NCBI GenBank assembly: GCA_016235345.1
Contig: JACRLG010000002.1
Coordinates: 158,965 to 222,964 of the forward strand
DNA length: 64,000 nucleotides
Direction: 5' to 3'
Source of the DNA: Deltaproteobacteria bacterium
Lineage (GTDB): Bacteria; Desulfobacterota; Desulfobacteria; Desulfobacterales; Desulfatibacillaceae
Shown here: piece after piece, positions 26,525-34,955 of the stretch
How the letters are laid out: each line of letters starts with the position of its first letter
How positions within the stretch are numbered: the stretch's first letter is position 1
The notes under the pieces: model-generated
The model's database searches: none
What the model was told of the DNA's origin: nothing
Seen by the model: the letters and a program-made list of their open reading frames with translations, nothing else
Position numbers and translations under genes: made by a program

Positions 26525-28675
26525 TCAGATTTTCTCCACCCTGACCGGCACGCCGTTGTAAACGGCGTTGCCGGACACGGGGTCCATGACCTCGTTATCG
26601 GTGATGTCGTTGGCCGAGACCCCGGCGTGGGCCTCTGCCACCTTCATTCGAGTGCCCTCCCGGTGATGGCCCCAGCCGTGGGGGATGCTCACAACCTTGG
26701 GCATCACCTTGGCCGATACCTCGGCCGTAAGTTCCACCGCCCCTGACCTCGATGACACCCGCACCCTGTCCCCGGATTTGATCTTGAGCCTTCTCGCGTC
26801 TTCGGGGTTTATGATGGCCGTGCATCTGTTGGAGCCCTTGTGAAGGCGCTCGGTATTATGGAACCAGGAGTTGTTGGAGGAAAGGTTCCTTCTTCCGATC
26901 AGAAGCATGTCGAAAGACGAAAGCTCCGCAAGTTTGAACTCCGTGAGCGAGCGCGCCCTGTCTATGTCCTTCACGAAAACGGGGGGAGCCAGATTGATGC
27001 GCTTGCCGCTTGTGTAGAGCCTTTCCGGCAGGGCGGGGGTGAGCGGCCCTAAGTCCAGGCCGTGGGGGTGCTTTTTGATCTCGTCCAGCGACAGGCCCTT
27101 TTTGAGGGGCGAAAAGCCCTTTCCGTGATGGCCGAAACGCACCAGGAAACGGAGAATCCTTTCCGGCTCCGCAAGGGAAAAGGCCAGCCTCTTGGCCGGG
27201 TTCTTTTCCACCCGCAGAATCAGCTCCCGGAATATCCGCCAGTTGGGAAGAAGGTCCGGCTCCGGCGGAAAGATGGCCGGGGAATACTTCACGTTGTTGC
27301 GCACGGAAAATGACTGGAACACGAAATCGAAATGATCGTGGGCGAAAAGGCTTGCGGGCGGCAGGATGATGTCGGCGTGCCTTGTGGTCTCGTTTATGTG
27401 GGTATCGAAGGATGCCATGAAATCGAGTTTTTCCAGGGCCTTTTCGATGAGCTTTCCGTTGGGGGCCGAAAGCGCGGGGTTTCCGGCGATTGTGAAAAAG
27501 GCCCTGATTTGGCCCGGGCCTTCGGTCAAAATTTCATCCGCCAGAGTGGAGATCGGAGCCTCGCCGGAAAATTCGGCAAGCCCCTTTACCCTCGTTTTCC
27601 ACAGGCCGTGATGCCCGGTCTCGTTCACAAGGGCCGTCAGTTTCACCAGGTCCACGGCTGGCTTTGGGAACATGAAGCCTCCCGGCCTGTCCAGGTTTCC
27701 CGTAAGGATGTTCAGCGCAAGTATGAGCCAGGTGGTGGTGACCCCGAATTCCTGCGTACAGGTTCCCAGGCGGCCATAAGCCACGGCCGTTGGGGCGGCG
27801 GCGAAGTCCCTGGCAAGCTGCGCGGTGTCGCTGGCGGCTATTCCGGTGAAGGGTTCGGTTTTTAAGGGGGAAAAATCCGCCGCGCATTCGGCGAGCCTTT
27901 CGATGCCGTCCGTGAAGGCCGCAAGCCTTCCGGGCCTTATGAGCTTCTCCGAAAAAAGCACGTGGATCAAGGACAACAGAAACAAAACGTCGGTTCCGGG
28001 TTTTATGAAAAGGTGCTGGTCGGCCAACTCGGCGGTTTTGGTCCTGAATGGGTCAACCACCACCACCCGGCCCCCGCGCTGCCTTATGTCGCCTATCCGC
28101 CCCACCATGCCGGGGGCTGTCATTATGGAACCGTTGGACACCGCCGGGTTGCCTCCCAGGATCATGAAAAAATCCGTGCGGTCGATATCGGGTACCGGAA
28201 ACATGAACTGGTGGCCGAAAAGGTAGTGGCAGGCCATCATCAGGGGCAACTGGTCGGTGGACGAGGCCGAATAGCGGTTGCGGGTCTTTAGCGAATCGAT
28301 GAAGGGAAGCCCCATCAATAGCGCGCCCGGAAGGTGGGCCGTGGGGTTTCCCACGTAAATGCCCATTGCGTCCCTGCCGTGCTTTTTTTGGGTGGCGCAA
28401 ATCCTGCGCCCGGTCTCGTCCAGGGCCTCTTTCCACGAAACCCGCTCGAAACTCCGCCCCTTGCGCCTCACCGGATGCCGAAGGCGGTCCGGGTCTGAAT
28501 GAAGCTCCTTCAAGGCCGTGGCCTTGGCGCACACGTGGCCCTTGGAGAAGGGGTCGTCCCTGTCCCCCGTTATGGAGACTATCTCCCCGCCTTCCGTCTT
28601 CACCACTATGCCGCACATGGCCTCGCAGATGTTGCAGGATCGGAAGAAGGTTTGGGTCTCGGAGGAATTTGTCAT
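26525..28675 (-). CDS. Molybdopterin-dependent oxidoreductase (formate-dehydrogenase-like family)
   Basis: 716 residues from ATG 28675, chosen because GGAG lies upstream. The N-terminal [4Fe-4S] motif is SCNICEAMCGIVV with the fourth Cys in GHVCAKATALKE, as in the DMSO-reductase superfamily. The bis-MGD region follows (IGDIRQRGGRVVVVDPFRTK, FFTIAGNPALSAP, HADIILPPASLF) and the C-terminal MopB_CT barrel has SGDRVRVSSRSGAVEL. The active-site ligand is not obvious: no Cys or Sec is seen in the usual place, where TDQLPLM and similar occur. It has no partner subunits beside it and no twin-arginine signal, so a cytoplasmic orphan enzyme is likely. Substrate unknown. Confidence 0.88.
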   Translation of the reverse strand: MTNSSETQTFFRSCNICEAMCGIVVKTEGGEIVSITGDRDDPFSKGHVCAKATALKELHSDPDRLRHPVRRKGRSFERVSWKEALDETGRRICATQKKHGRDAMGIYVGNPTAHLPGALLMGLPFIDSLKTRNRYSASSTDQLPLMMACHYLFGHQFMFPVPDIDRTDFFMILGGNPAVSNGSIMTAPGMVGRIGDIRQRGGRVVVVDPFRTKTAELADQHLFIKPGTDVLFLLSLIHVLFSEKLIRPGRLAAFTDGIERLAECAADFSPLKTEPFTGIAASDTAQLARDFAAAPTAVAYGRLGTCTQEFGVTTTWLILALNILTGNLDRPGGFMFPKPAVDLVKLTALVNETGHHGLWKTRVKGLAEFSGEAPISTLADEILTEGPGQIRAFFTIAGNPALSAPNGKLIEKALEKLDFMASFDTHINETTRHADIILPPASLFAHDHFDFVFQSFSVRNNVKYSPAIFPPEPDLLPNWRIFRELILRVEKNPAKRLAFSLAEPERILRFLVRFGHHGKGFSPLKKGLSLDEIKKHPHGLDLGPLTPALPERLYTSGKRINLAPPVFVKDIDRARSLTEFKLAELSSFDMLLIGRRNLSSNNSWFHNTERLHKGSNRCTAIINPEDARRLKIKSGDRVRVSSRSGAVELTAEVSAKVMPKVVSIPHGWGHHREGTRMKVAEAHAGVSANDITDNEVMDPVSGNAVYNGVPVRVEKI

Positions 28676-28741
28676 TATGCACTCCGTTAGAGGCGTGTTA
28701 AAGTGTGAGGTTCTCACAAAGCTGTTTTCAAAGTTGTACAA

Positions 28742-29533
28742 TCATATGCCTTTTGGTGCGATATATACTATAACTTTAAAGTCATCTTTTTCTTGATTGA
28801 GATCATTTTCTATACCTCTTGGATTCGCTATACGCCCATCAGGATCATAAACAAAGCATACTAATGTTTTGCACGAAGGATGAGTTTGATACTTTTGAAT
28901 ATCGACTAATAACTGCTCACCTAATTGCTTTGTTGAAAGACCATTTCTAGTTTTTTTAATTTCAATAATTGTTTCTTCTTGTTTTAATAAAAAATCTACC
29001 CTTGAACATGAGCCAGCATAGCTAGGCGTCCACTCTTCTTTTCGGATATCATCAAAAAATAAACACAGAAGTGCATGAAATAAATCTTGAACATCATATT
29101 CATCTTCTACATTTAATGTATCACGGTCATTGTATCTCTCTCTAATTTGTCTAACTACCAAATGGAATCTGTTACATAAAATATCAATATCACTAATGCC
29201 GTATAATTTATTTTGAGTCATAGATTCGTCTTCAAAAAATTCATCAATCTCCTGAATTAATGATGCTAAAATAGATTTTGCATTATCAAGCCCTCTATAA
29301 TAAGCTCGTTCATAATCATCGCGGGGTGTAGAGCTAGAAAAAGACATTAAGATGTAATTTATATTATTGAAATCTTTTATATGTCGCGTGTCTTTACCAA
29401 ATATTTTTTCAATTAAGACTTGAGTATCACGATGCCATTTCTTGAAATCAGGACAAAATTTTTCCTGTTGTTTAAGGCTATCTGTTTGCGATACTTGGCG
29501 ATTAAGCTTTTCTATAGCTTCCTGCTTGTTCAT
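28742..29533 (-). CDS. PD-(D/E)XK nuclease-like protein (DpnII/MboI-type), AT-rich
   Basis: 263 residues. The C-terminal half has a restriction-nuclease core: VQDLFHALLCLFFDD, then SRVDFLL and EIKKTR, matching the D...ExK arrangement of PD-(D/E)XK enzymes; QLLVDIQKYQTHPSC follows as the next helix. The overall order resembles the DpnII/MboI-like REase family used in defence and repair islands. The N-terminal half is helical (RHIKDFNNINYILMSF). No methylase or specificity gene is adjacent, so it is not a complete restriction system. Its base composition is far more AT-rich than both neighbours, which strongly suggests recent transfer. It is placed between nrdJ and the molybdopterin gene. Confidence 0.75.
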   Translation of the reverse strand: MNKQEAIEKLNRQVSQTDSLKQQEKFCPDFKKWHRDTQVLIEKIFGKDTRHIKDFNNINYILMSFSSSTPRDDYERAYYRGLDNAKSILASLIQEIDEFFEDESMTQNKLYGISDIDILCNRFHLVVRQIRERYNDRDTLNVEDEYDVQDLFHALLCLFFDDIRKEEWTPSYAGSCSRVDFLLKQEETIIEIKKTRNGLSTKQLGEQLLVDIQKYQTHPSCKTLVCFVYDPDGRIANPRGIENDLNQEKDDFKVIVYIAPKGI

Positions 29534-29586
29534 TGAGATTCCTCATTGACTTTAACATTACCCATTCCGCATATAATTAAGCCTTT

Positions 29587-32500
29587 TCACGAACACTTTG
29601 AAAAGCCGCATGAGTGGCATACCAGACAGCCGGATTCATGGGCCAGCATCTGGCCGCAGTCCGGGCACTGGCCAGCCGGGCCCGTGGGAGTCAGCTCCGG
29701 CGAGCCGATTCTTTTTTGCAGCACCTGGGCCACGGCGTCCGGGCAGGAAAGCACCTGGCGCGAGTCCTGCCACGCGGGCGAGGGGCAGCGGATTCCGATA
29801 AGCTGCTTCACCACCTCCGCCGGGGGGACGCCGCTTCTGAGAGCCAGGGAGATGAGGCGGCCCGTGGCCTCGGTCTGGGAACTGGCGCAGCCGCCGGTTT
29901 TTCCCATCTGGGCGAAGACCTCGGCCATGCCCTCGTCATCGCGGTTCACCGTTACGTAAAGGTTGCCGCAGCCGGTCTTTATCCTCTCGGTTATTCCCCA
30001 GGTTGCAAGGGGCCGGGCGCGGGGGGCAAGCCTGCCGGGGGCCTGGACATCATCCTTCTGGGGATTGTCGGGCGTGGCGGATCCAACGCAGAGGACCTGC
30101 CTTTCCCGACTGCCGTCCCGGTATATGGTGAGCCCCTTCAGGCCCGCCTCGAAGGCCGAACAAAAGAGGTCCTTCACGTCCTCGGAGGTGGCGCTGGCCG
30201 GAAGGTTGACTGTTTTGGACACCGCGTTGTCCGTGTGCCGCTGAAAGGCCGCCTGGATGCGCACATGCCATGACGCCGGGATGTCGTGGGAGGTGACGAA
30301 AAGCCGCCTGACGGATTCCGGCACAGCCTCGATGTTTTTCACCGAACCTGTTCGGAGCACCTCCGCAACCAGGGCCTCGGAATAAAAGCCCATGCTTTTG
30401 GCGGTTTCGGCGAAAAGCGGGTGAAGCTCCGGCAGGCTGGTTCCGTCCAGCACCCGGCGGTTGTAGGCCACCGCAAAAAGGGGTTCTATGCCCGAACTGG
30501 ACCCGGCGATTATGGATATGGAGCCTGTGGGGGCGATGGTGGTGGTGGTGGCGTTGCGCATGAAGGGCGTTTCGGGGGTATCGTAAACGCTTCCCTCGTA
30601 AGCCGGGAAGTTTCCGCGCTTTTTCGCAAGTTCCGCCGAGGCGGCCTTGCTTTCGGCGTCGATGAGGCTCATCACCTCGCTCGCCGCCTTTTCCGCCTCA
30701 TCCGAATCGTAGGGAATGCCCAAGCGGATGAGCATGTCCGCGAATCCCATGACGCCCAGGCCGATCTTCCTTGTTGCCCGGGTGCGTTCGGCTATGGCTG
30801 GCAGGGGGTACTTGTTGATCTCGATCACGTTATCGAGGAAATGAACCGCAGTGCGAATGGTTTCCCGCAAAAGATCGCGGTTCAAGGCCCCGTTTTCCAC
30901 CATGCGCCCAAGGTTGATGCTCCCCAGGGTGCAGGATTCATAGGGGAGAAGCGGCTGCTCTCCGCAGTTGTGGGCCATTATTCCATTGGCGTCGAAGCGG
31001 TTGACTCCTGGAACGCCTGCGTCGAAGACCTCCTCGAACCCGTCGGGAACCAGTTCCTTGAATCTGGCGGTGAAGGTCTCGCGGTTCATGCGGCGCTTGT
31101 AGCCAGAAAGCAGAATTTTCAGGCGCGCCTGTTTCTCCTCGTGGCGAAAGCCCACAAGAGTTTGAAACCGGAGCATGTTTTCGTTGGCGATGGCCAACTC
31201 GTGCTGCGCCCTGGTGGGAAATTCCCGTTCGCCGCCTTTACCGTCGGGTAAAAGTGCAAGACCAGCCTTTCTCCGGTTTTCATAGATGACGGAGGCTATA
31301 CCGAGCCGCAAAAGCATTCTCTGGACAGCTTGAAGGGTTTCAAGGTCGCTCTGGGCAAGCCTTACGCTCACCCCCTTTTTCAGGTCCCCCTGGACCGAGC
31401 CGTCCGCGTCGAAAAGTCCGCCCAGAAAGCCCCTGTAAAAATCGCTTGAGCATTCCTCCAGGGCCTTCGTGATTCGCTTGTGACCCGGCTTAAGGCCCAA
31501 GGACGCGCACACGGCCTTCAGGGAACCGGGACTCATGCGGTACTCCCCTCGCCCTTTGACCATGGTCCAGCCGCAAAAATCGCTCCTGTGCGGAAGCGTT
31601 TTGGCAAAGGCAAGGGCTGCCTTCATCACGCCGCTTTCCTGTTCCGCCCCCCCGTTGGCCGCAAGGGGCAGAGGCCAGACGGAGAGCACGGCCTTGTCGG
31701 TTTTAAGGGTTCCATCCCCCAGAAGAAGACCCGTGAGGTAACCCTCGGCCATGCCGAACGAGCCGGGCCAGGACAGAAAATTCCGGTGATCGTTCAAGAT
31801 TATCCTGTCGCCCTTTTGAAGATTTTCCGTAGCGACGAAAGCTGGCTCCGATGCCTCGCCCGAAAAGGCCAGCACCCTGTGATCCCCGGTGAGCCTCAAA
31901 CTCAATCCTTCAAGGGTTTCCAGGCGGAACACGGGCTTTATTCCGGTGGAAAAAAATCCCCTTGCGTCGGTTTTGAAAACAGCTCCGTTTACGACGCATT
32001 CCGTCTCGATGCCTAAAAGGTCGCGGGCCATTCGCGGCCCTCTGGCGGTCATTATCCAGGTGTCGCCCGTAACGCATGGATTTGTTGCCTCGATTTTTCC
32101 GAGCGCGGGGGTGGGGTTGTCGCGGTTGATGCGGTCTATGAAAATTACGCCCGGCTCCCCGGTGGCCCAGGCCGATGAGGCGATGCGGTCGAAGACCCCT
32201 GCTGCCGGGATTCTTGCGGAGACCTCACCCGTGCGCGGATTTATGAGGTCGTAGAGGTCGTTTTTCTCCACCGCCTCCATGAAGCGGTCGGTTAAGGCCA
32301 CCGAGATGTTGAAGTTGTTGAGGATGGAAAGATCGTCCTTGGCGCTTATGAAATCCATTATGTCCGGGTGGTCCACCCGGAGTATCCCCATGTTGGCCCC
32401 GCGCCGGGTTCCGCCCTGTTTCACGGTTTCGGTGGCGGTGTCAAAGACCTTCATGAAGGATATGGGACCGGAGCTGACCCCTGCGGTGGACATCACCGTG

Positions 32501-32892
32501 TCGTTGGCGGGCCGCAGGCGCGAAAAGGAAAAGCCGGTGCCGCCGCCGCTTTTGTGGATGAGGGCGGTATGCTTCAAGGAATCGAAGATGCTTTCCAGGC
32601 TGTCTTCAACCGGCAGAACGAAACATGCCGAAAGCTGGCCCAGCCTTCGCCCGGCGTTCATGAGGGTGGGGGAGTTGGGAAGAAAGAGCCCACTTGAAAG
32701 AAGCCCGTAAAAACTGTTTTCGGTCTTGCCGGGCTCGGTTGCAGGATCAAAGGCAAGATCGGCGGAAGCCACGCTTTTGGCCACCCTCCGGAAAAGCTCC
32801 TCCGGGGTCTCCACAGTGTTTCCGTGAAGGTCCTTTTTGAGATAGCGCCGCCGAAGCACCACCAGGGCGTTTTCCGTGAGAAAGGCGGTCAT
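29587..32892 (-). CDS. nrdJ: Vitamin B12-dependent (class II) ribonucleotide reductase with intein
   Basis: 1101 residues in the precursor, 731 after removal of a 370-residue intein (residues 273-642). The host protein reduces ribonucleotides using adenosylcobalamin without oxygen. It shows NSPTLMNAGRRLGQLSACFV with one redox Cys, the GEPGVIFIDRINRDNP loop, and NPCGEQPLLPYESC, whose Cys is the thiyl-radical residue of the N-x-C-x-E motif. The C-terminus has a TSCPD-type domain (GGCASSQTEATGRLISLALR) and a zinc ribbon (CPDCGQM...CHSCGFSKC). The ATG 32892 follows GGGAG. It is last in a minus-strand run behind LysR, 40 nt away. Confidence 0.95.
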   Translation of the reverse strand: MTAFLTENALVVLRRRYLKKDLHGNTVETPEELFRRVAKSVASADLAFDPATEPGKTENSFYGLLSSGLFLPNSPTLMNAGRRLGQLSACFVLPVEDSLESIFDSLKHTALIHKSGGGTGFSFSRLRPANDTVMSTAGVSSGPISFMKVFDTATETVKQGGTRRGANMGILRVDHPDIMDFISAKDDLSILNNFNISVALTDRFMEAVEKNDLYDLINPRTGEVSARIPAAGVFDRIASSAWATGEPGVIFIDRINRDNPTPALGKIEATNPCVTGDTWIMTARGPRMARDLLGIETECVVNGAVFKTDARGFFSTGIKPVFRLETLEGLSLRLTGDHRVLAFSGEASEPAFVATENLQKGDRIILNDHRNFLSWPGSFGMAEGYLTGLLLGDGTLKTDKAVLSVWPLPLAANGGAEQESGVMKAALAFAKTLPHRSDFCGWTMVKGRGEYRMSPGSLKAVCASLGLKPGHKRITKALEECSSDFYRGFLGGLFDADGSVQGDLKKGVSVRLAQSDLETLQAVQRMLLRLGIASVIYENRRKAGLALLPDGKGGEREFPTRAQHELAIANENMLRFQTLVGFRHEEKQARLKILLSGYKRRMNRETFTARFKELVPDGFEEVFDAGVPGVNRFDANGIMAHNCGEQPLLPYESCTLGSINLGRMVENGALNRDLLRETIRTAVHFLDNVIEINKYPLPAIAERTRATRKIGLGVMGFADMLIRLGIPYDSDEAEKAASEVMSLIDAESKAASAELAKKRGNFPAYEGSVYDTPETPFMRNATTTTIAPTGSISIIAGSSSGIEPLFAVAYNRRVLDGTSLPELHPLFAETAKSMGFYSEALVAEVLRTGSVKNIEAVPESVRRLFVTSHDIPASWHVRIQAAFQRHTDNAVSKTVNLPASATSEDVKDLFCSAFEAGLKGLTIYRDGSRERQVLCVGSATPDNPQKDDVQAPGRLAPRARPLATWGITERIKTGCGNLYVTVNRDDEGMAEVFAQMGKTGGCASSQTEATGRLISLALRSGVPPAEVVKQLIGIRCPSPAWQDSRQVLSCPDAVAQVLQKRIGSPELTPTGPAGQCPDCGQMLAHESGCLVCHSCGFSKCS
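30967..32076 (-). mobile_element. Intein with LAGLIDADG homing endonuclease inside nrdJ
   Basis: The insert is exactly 1110 bp (370 residues). It begins CVTGDTWIMT (block A, nucleophile Cys1), has the block B TxxH as TGDHRV (intein residues 63-68), two LAGLIDADG-type motifs (TGLLLGDG near 115-122 and GGLFDADG near 219-226) and ends GIMAHN followed by the extein Cys (blocks F and G). The terminal His-Asn and the +1 Cys are all intact, so splicing should work. The +1 Cys is the catalytic cysteine of the reductase, so no active enzyme forms without splicing. The ends are set by the uninterrupted host motif NP/CGEQPL. Confidence 0.92.
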
Positions 32893-32932
32893 GGGCTCTC
32901 CCAGAGCTTGGCCTAAGGTGATTGACGCCGGA

Positions 32933-33835
32933 TCAGGTCTTTTCCGTCAGCCGGTCCCTCAAAAACTCCATGAAGGCGCTGCACAGGGGCGACGGGGTGC
33001 GCCTGGCGTCGCGGATCAGATAAAACGTGCGCTTAAGATCGAGTTCCGGGACGTTTATGGCGGCCAGCTCCCCGCTTTTCAACTGGCCCTCCACCGCAAG
33101 GGTGGACAGGAAGGACACCCCGACCCCCGATTTCACGGCCTCGCGCACGGACTCCGTTGAGCCCAATTGGGCCACCACCTTGAAGGAGGAAAGGCTGAGC
33201 CCCTTTTTATCCAGGGCGTTTTCCAGAAACCGCCGTGTGCCGCTTCCAGGCTCCCTAATAAGAAGCGGCAGGGACTTTACGCCCGCTATGCCTACCTCTT
33301 TTTTCGAGGCAAGGGGATGGTCGCCCGGAACCACCAGCCGTATTTCATCGCGGCCCACGGCAAGGGCCTCCAGGCGCTTGTCCGCCGGAAGCGCCCCCAC
33401 CACCCCGGCCTCGATGCGGCCCTCCATCACCATGTCCGCTATTTCCTGGGTGTCGCCTATGGAAAGGCTTAAGGAGACTTCAGGGTAAAGACTTCGGAAC
33501 CTGCCTATGGCCGCCGGCAGGATGTACGCGCCCGGAATGGTGGAGCCGCCTATGGCGAGCGTTCCAGTGGGTTTTCCCATGAAGGCCGCCATGGCGGTTT
33601 CCGCCTCGTCGGCAAGGTCCAGAAGACGCCTTGCGTAGCCGAAGAGAATCTGGCCGCCCTTGGTGGGCTTGGCGTCCTTTCCCATACGGTCGATGAGGCG
33701 GCAGTCGAAGTGCTCCTCCAAATCCTTCACGTGGCTCGATACAGTGGGCTGGGAAAGGTGCACCGCCTCAGCCGCCCGGGAAAAACTGCCAAGCTCCACC
33801 ACCTTGCAAAAAATCTTCAACTGCCACAGGTCCAT
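32933..33835 (-). CDS. LysR-family transcriptional regulator
   Basis: 300 residues. The N-terminal HTH is FCKVVELGSFSRAAEAVH then LSQPTVSSHVKDLEEHF, classical for LysR. The rest is a periplasmic-binding-protein-like effector domain with REPGSGTRRFLENAL, a motif seen in regulators of the CysB-like/CbbR subgroup. The sequence resembles LysR proteins annotated near selenium metabolism genes in anaerobes (recalled, not searched). The start at 33835 is 5 nt after the coaD stop, so it is translated from the same mRNA. Targets are unknown; a link to the selenoprotein at 4.5 kb is only a suggestion. Confidence 0.88.
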   Translation of the reverse strand: MDLWQLKIFCKVVELGSFSRAAEAVHLSQPTVSSHVKDLEEHFDCRLIDRMGKDAKPTKGGQILFGYARRLLDLADEAETAMAAFMGKPTGTLAIGGSTIPGAYILPAAIGRFRSLYPEVSLSLSIGDTQEIADMVMEGRIEAGVVGALPADKRLEALAVGRDEIRLVVPGDHPLASKKEVGIAGVKSLPLLIREPGSGTRRFLENALDKKGLSLSSFKVVAQLGSTESVREAVKSGVGVSFLSTLAVEGQLKSGELAAINVPELDLKRTFYLIRDARRTPSPLCSAFMEFLRDRLTEKT

Positions 33836-33840
33836 TATTT

Positions 33841-34332
33841 TTATCCCGCCTTAGCCCCGAATTTTTCCTCAAGGCGCTTTTTCACGATGGGCGGAACCAT
33901 GCCGTTGATGTCCCCGCCGAACTGGGCCGCCTCCTTTATAATGGAGGAACTGGTGAATATCCACCTGAGGCCGGTCATGAGATACACGGACTGAATTTCG
34001 CGCTGAAGCTTCCTGTTCATGAGGGCCATCTGGAACTCGTACTCGAAATCCGACACGGCCCGAAGCCCGCGCAGAATGGCGGTGGCGTTTTTCCTGGCCG
34101 CGAAATCCACCAGAAGACCCTGGAAGGACTCAACCTGGGTGTTGGGGGTGTCCTTCAAGACCTCCTTCAGCATCTCTTCCCGCTCTTCCACGGTGAACAG
34201 GTTGTTTTTTCGCGGGTTGACCAGAATGGCCACGATTATGGTGTCGAAGAGCTTGACTCCGCGCTTTATGATGTCCAGATGCCCGTTTGTGACCGGATCG
34301 AAGGAGCCGGGATAGATGGCTATGCGTTCCAT
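33841..34332 (-). CDS. coaD: Phosphopantetheine adenylyltransferase
   Basis: 163 residues, the usual length. It adenylates 4'-phosphopantetheine in the fourth step of CoA synthesis. The nucleotidyltransferase motif is AIYPGSFDPVTNGHLDIIKR (TxGH as TNGH), followed by AILRGLRAVSDFEYEFQMAL and TSSSIIKEAAQFG near the end, the family's ISSTxxRE-type segment. The order rsmD-coaD is widely conserved, which supports both calls. Its stop is 5 nt before the LysR start. Confidence 0.97.
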   Translation of the reverse strand: MERIAIYPGSFDPVTNGHLDIIKRGVKLFDTIIVAILVNPRKNNLFTVEEREEMLKEVLKDTPNTQVESFQGLLVDFAARKNATAILRGLRAVSDFEYEFQMALMNRKLQREIQSVYLMTGLRWIFTSSSIIKEAAQFGGDINGMVPPIVKKRLEEKFGAKAG

Positions 34333-34431
34333 GTGACATGCTCCGGGTTATGGGATGCGGCCTTGCTGCCCTTATGCGGTCGGCTTTCCGGTTGGCCGGG
34401 CCTTGTTACGGGATTTGGCCGGTCTGTTGGC

Positions 34432-34695
34432 TCATAACACGTGATTAAAAAACGAGACAAGGCTTTTCCCGTACTTCCGGCGGTCGGAAAGAACAAGATT
34501 TGAAGGAGGGGATGGCGGATCCGTTAGCGCGCTGTGCTCGGCCACCACCGTGGCCCCGCTGGCAAGGCACCCGGAATCCGCTATGTTTTTCAGGGTTCGG
34601 GAAAGGGCGTCGGCCTTGTACGGAGGGTCGGCGAACACCAGATCGAAGGGTCCGGGAAGCCCCGCCAGAGCCCCCGGGCGCAGAACGTCCCTCAA
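34432..34695 (-). CDS. rsmD: C-terminal fragment of RsmD (frameshifted)
   Basis: About 87 residues in the second frame. It contains the methyltransferase catalytic motif FDLVFADPPY of RsmD (guanine N2 methyltransferase for 16S rRNA G966) and the C-terminal half to a normal end. It joins the N-terminal fragment across a run of seven T at 34694-34700 on the minus strand. Adding one T would make a continuous reading (…RQNIRFFLRDVLRPG…), but even then the segment between motif I and DPPY is shorter than usual. The ATG given here is internal; on its own this piece cannot fold as a methyltransferase. Confidence 0.7.
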   Translation of the reverse strand: MRDVLRPGALAGLPGPFDLVFADPPYKADALSRTLKNIADSGCLASGATVVAEHSALTDPPSPPSNLVLSDRRKYGKSLVSFFNHVL

Positions 34696-34955
34696 AAAAA
34701 CCGAATGTTTTGCCTCAAAAGGGCTATGCTCTCCCGGTTGGAATCCACGAAAACGGCCCTGGCCGCTCCGCGCGAGAGGCTTTCCAGGCCGAGCGCCCCG
34801 GTTCCGGCGAAAAGGTCCAGGACCGCCGCGTCCGTTACAAGCCCACCAAGGATGGAGAACACCGCCTCGCGGGTCTTGTCCGCAGTGGGCCGCACGGGCG
34901 CGCCCTTAACCGCGCCAAGCCTTCTGCCCCTGTATTGCCCTGCTATTATCCTCAT
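34692..34955 (-). CDS. rsmD: N-terminal fragment of RsmD (frameshifted)
   Basis: 87 residues with the RsmD start MRIIAGQYRGRRL, the substrate loop VRPTADKTREAVFSIL and the SAM-binding motif I VLDLFAGTGALGLESLSRGA. It ends prematurely in NIRFF* after the T7 run. The ATG overlaps the stop codon of the response regulator (ATGA), so the unit is translationally coupled. A broken rsmD is tolerable in many bacteria because G966 methylation is not essential, but a sequencing or assembly indel in the homopolymer is equally possible. Confidence 0.8.
   Translation of the reverse strand: MRIIAGQYRGRRLGAVKGAPVRPTADKTREAVFSILGGLVTDAAVLDLFAGTGALGLESLSRGAARAVFVDSNRESIALLRQNIRFF

Noticed and set aside
28742-29533. 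A complete restriction-modification system
   Set aside because: No methyltransferase or specificity gene is next to the nuclease; both neighbours are metabolic genes.
34690-34702. Programmed frameshifting in rsmD
   Set aside because: A homopolymer of T alone is weak evidence, there is no stimulatory structure I can see, and the linker remains short after shifting; mutation or assembly error is simpler.
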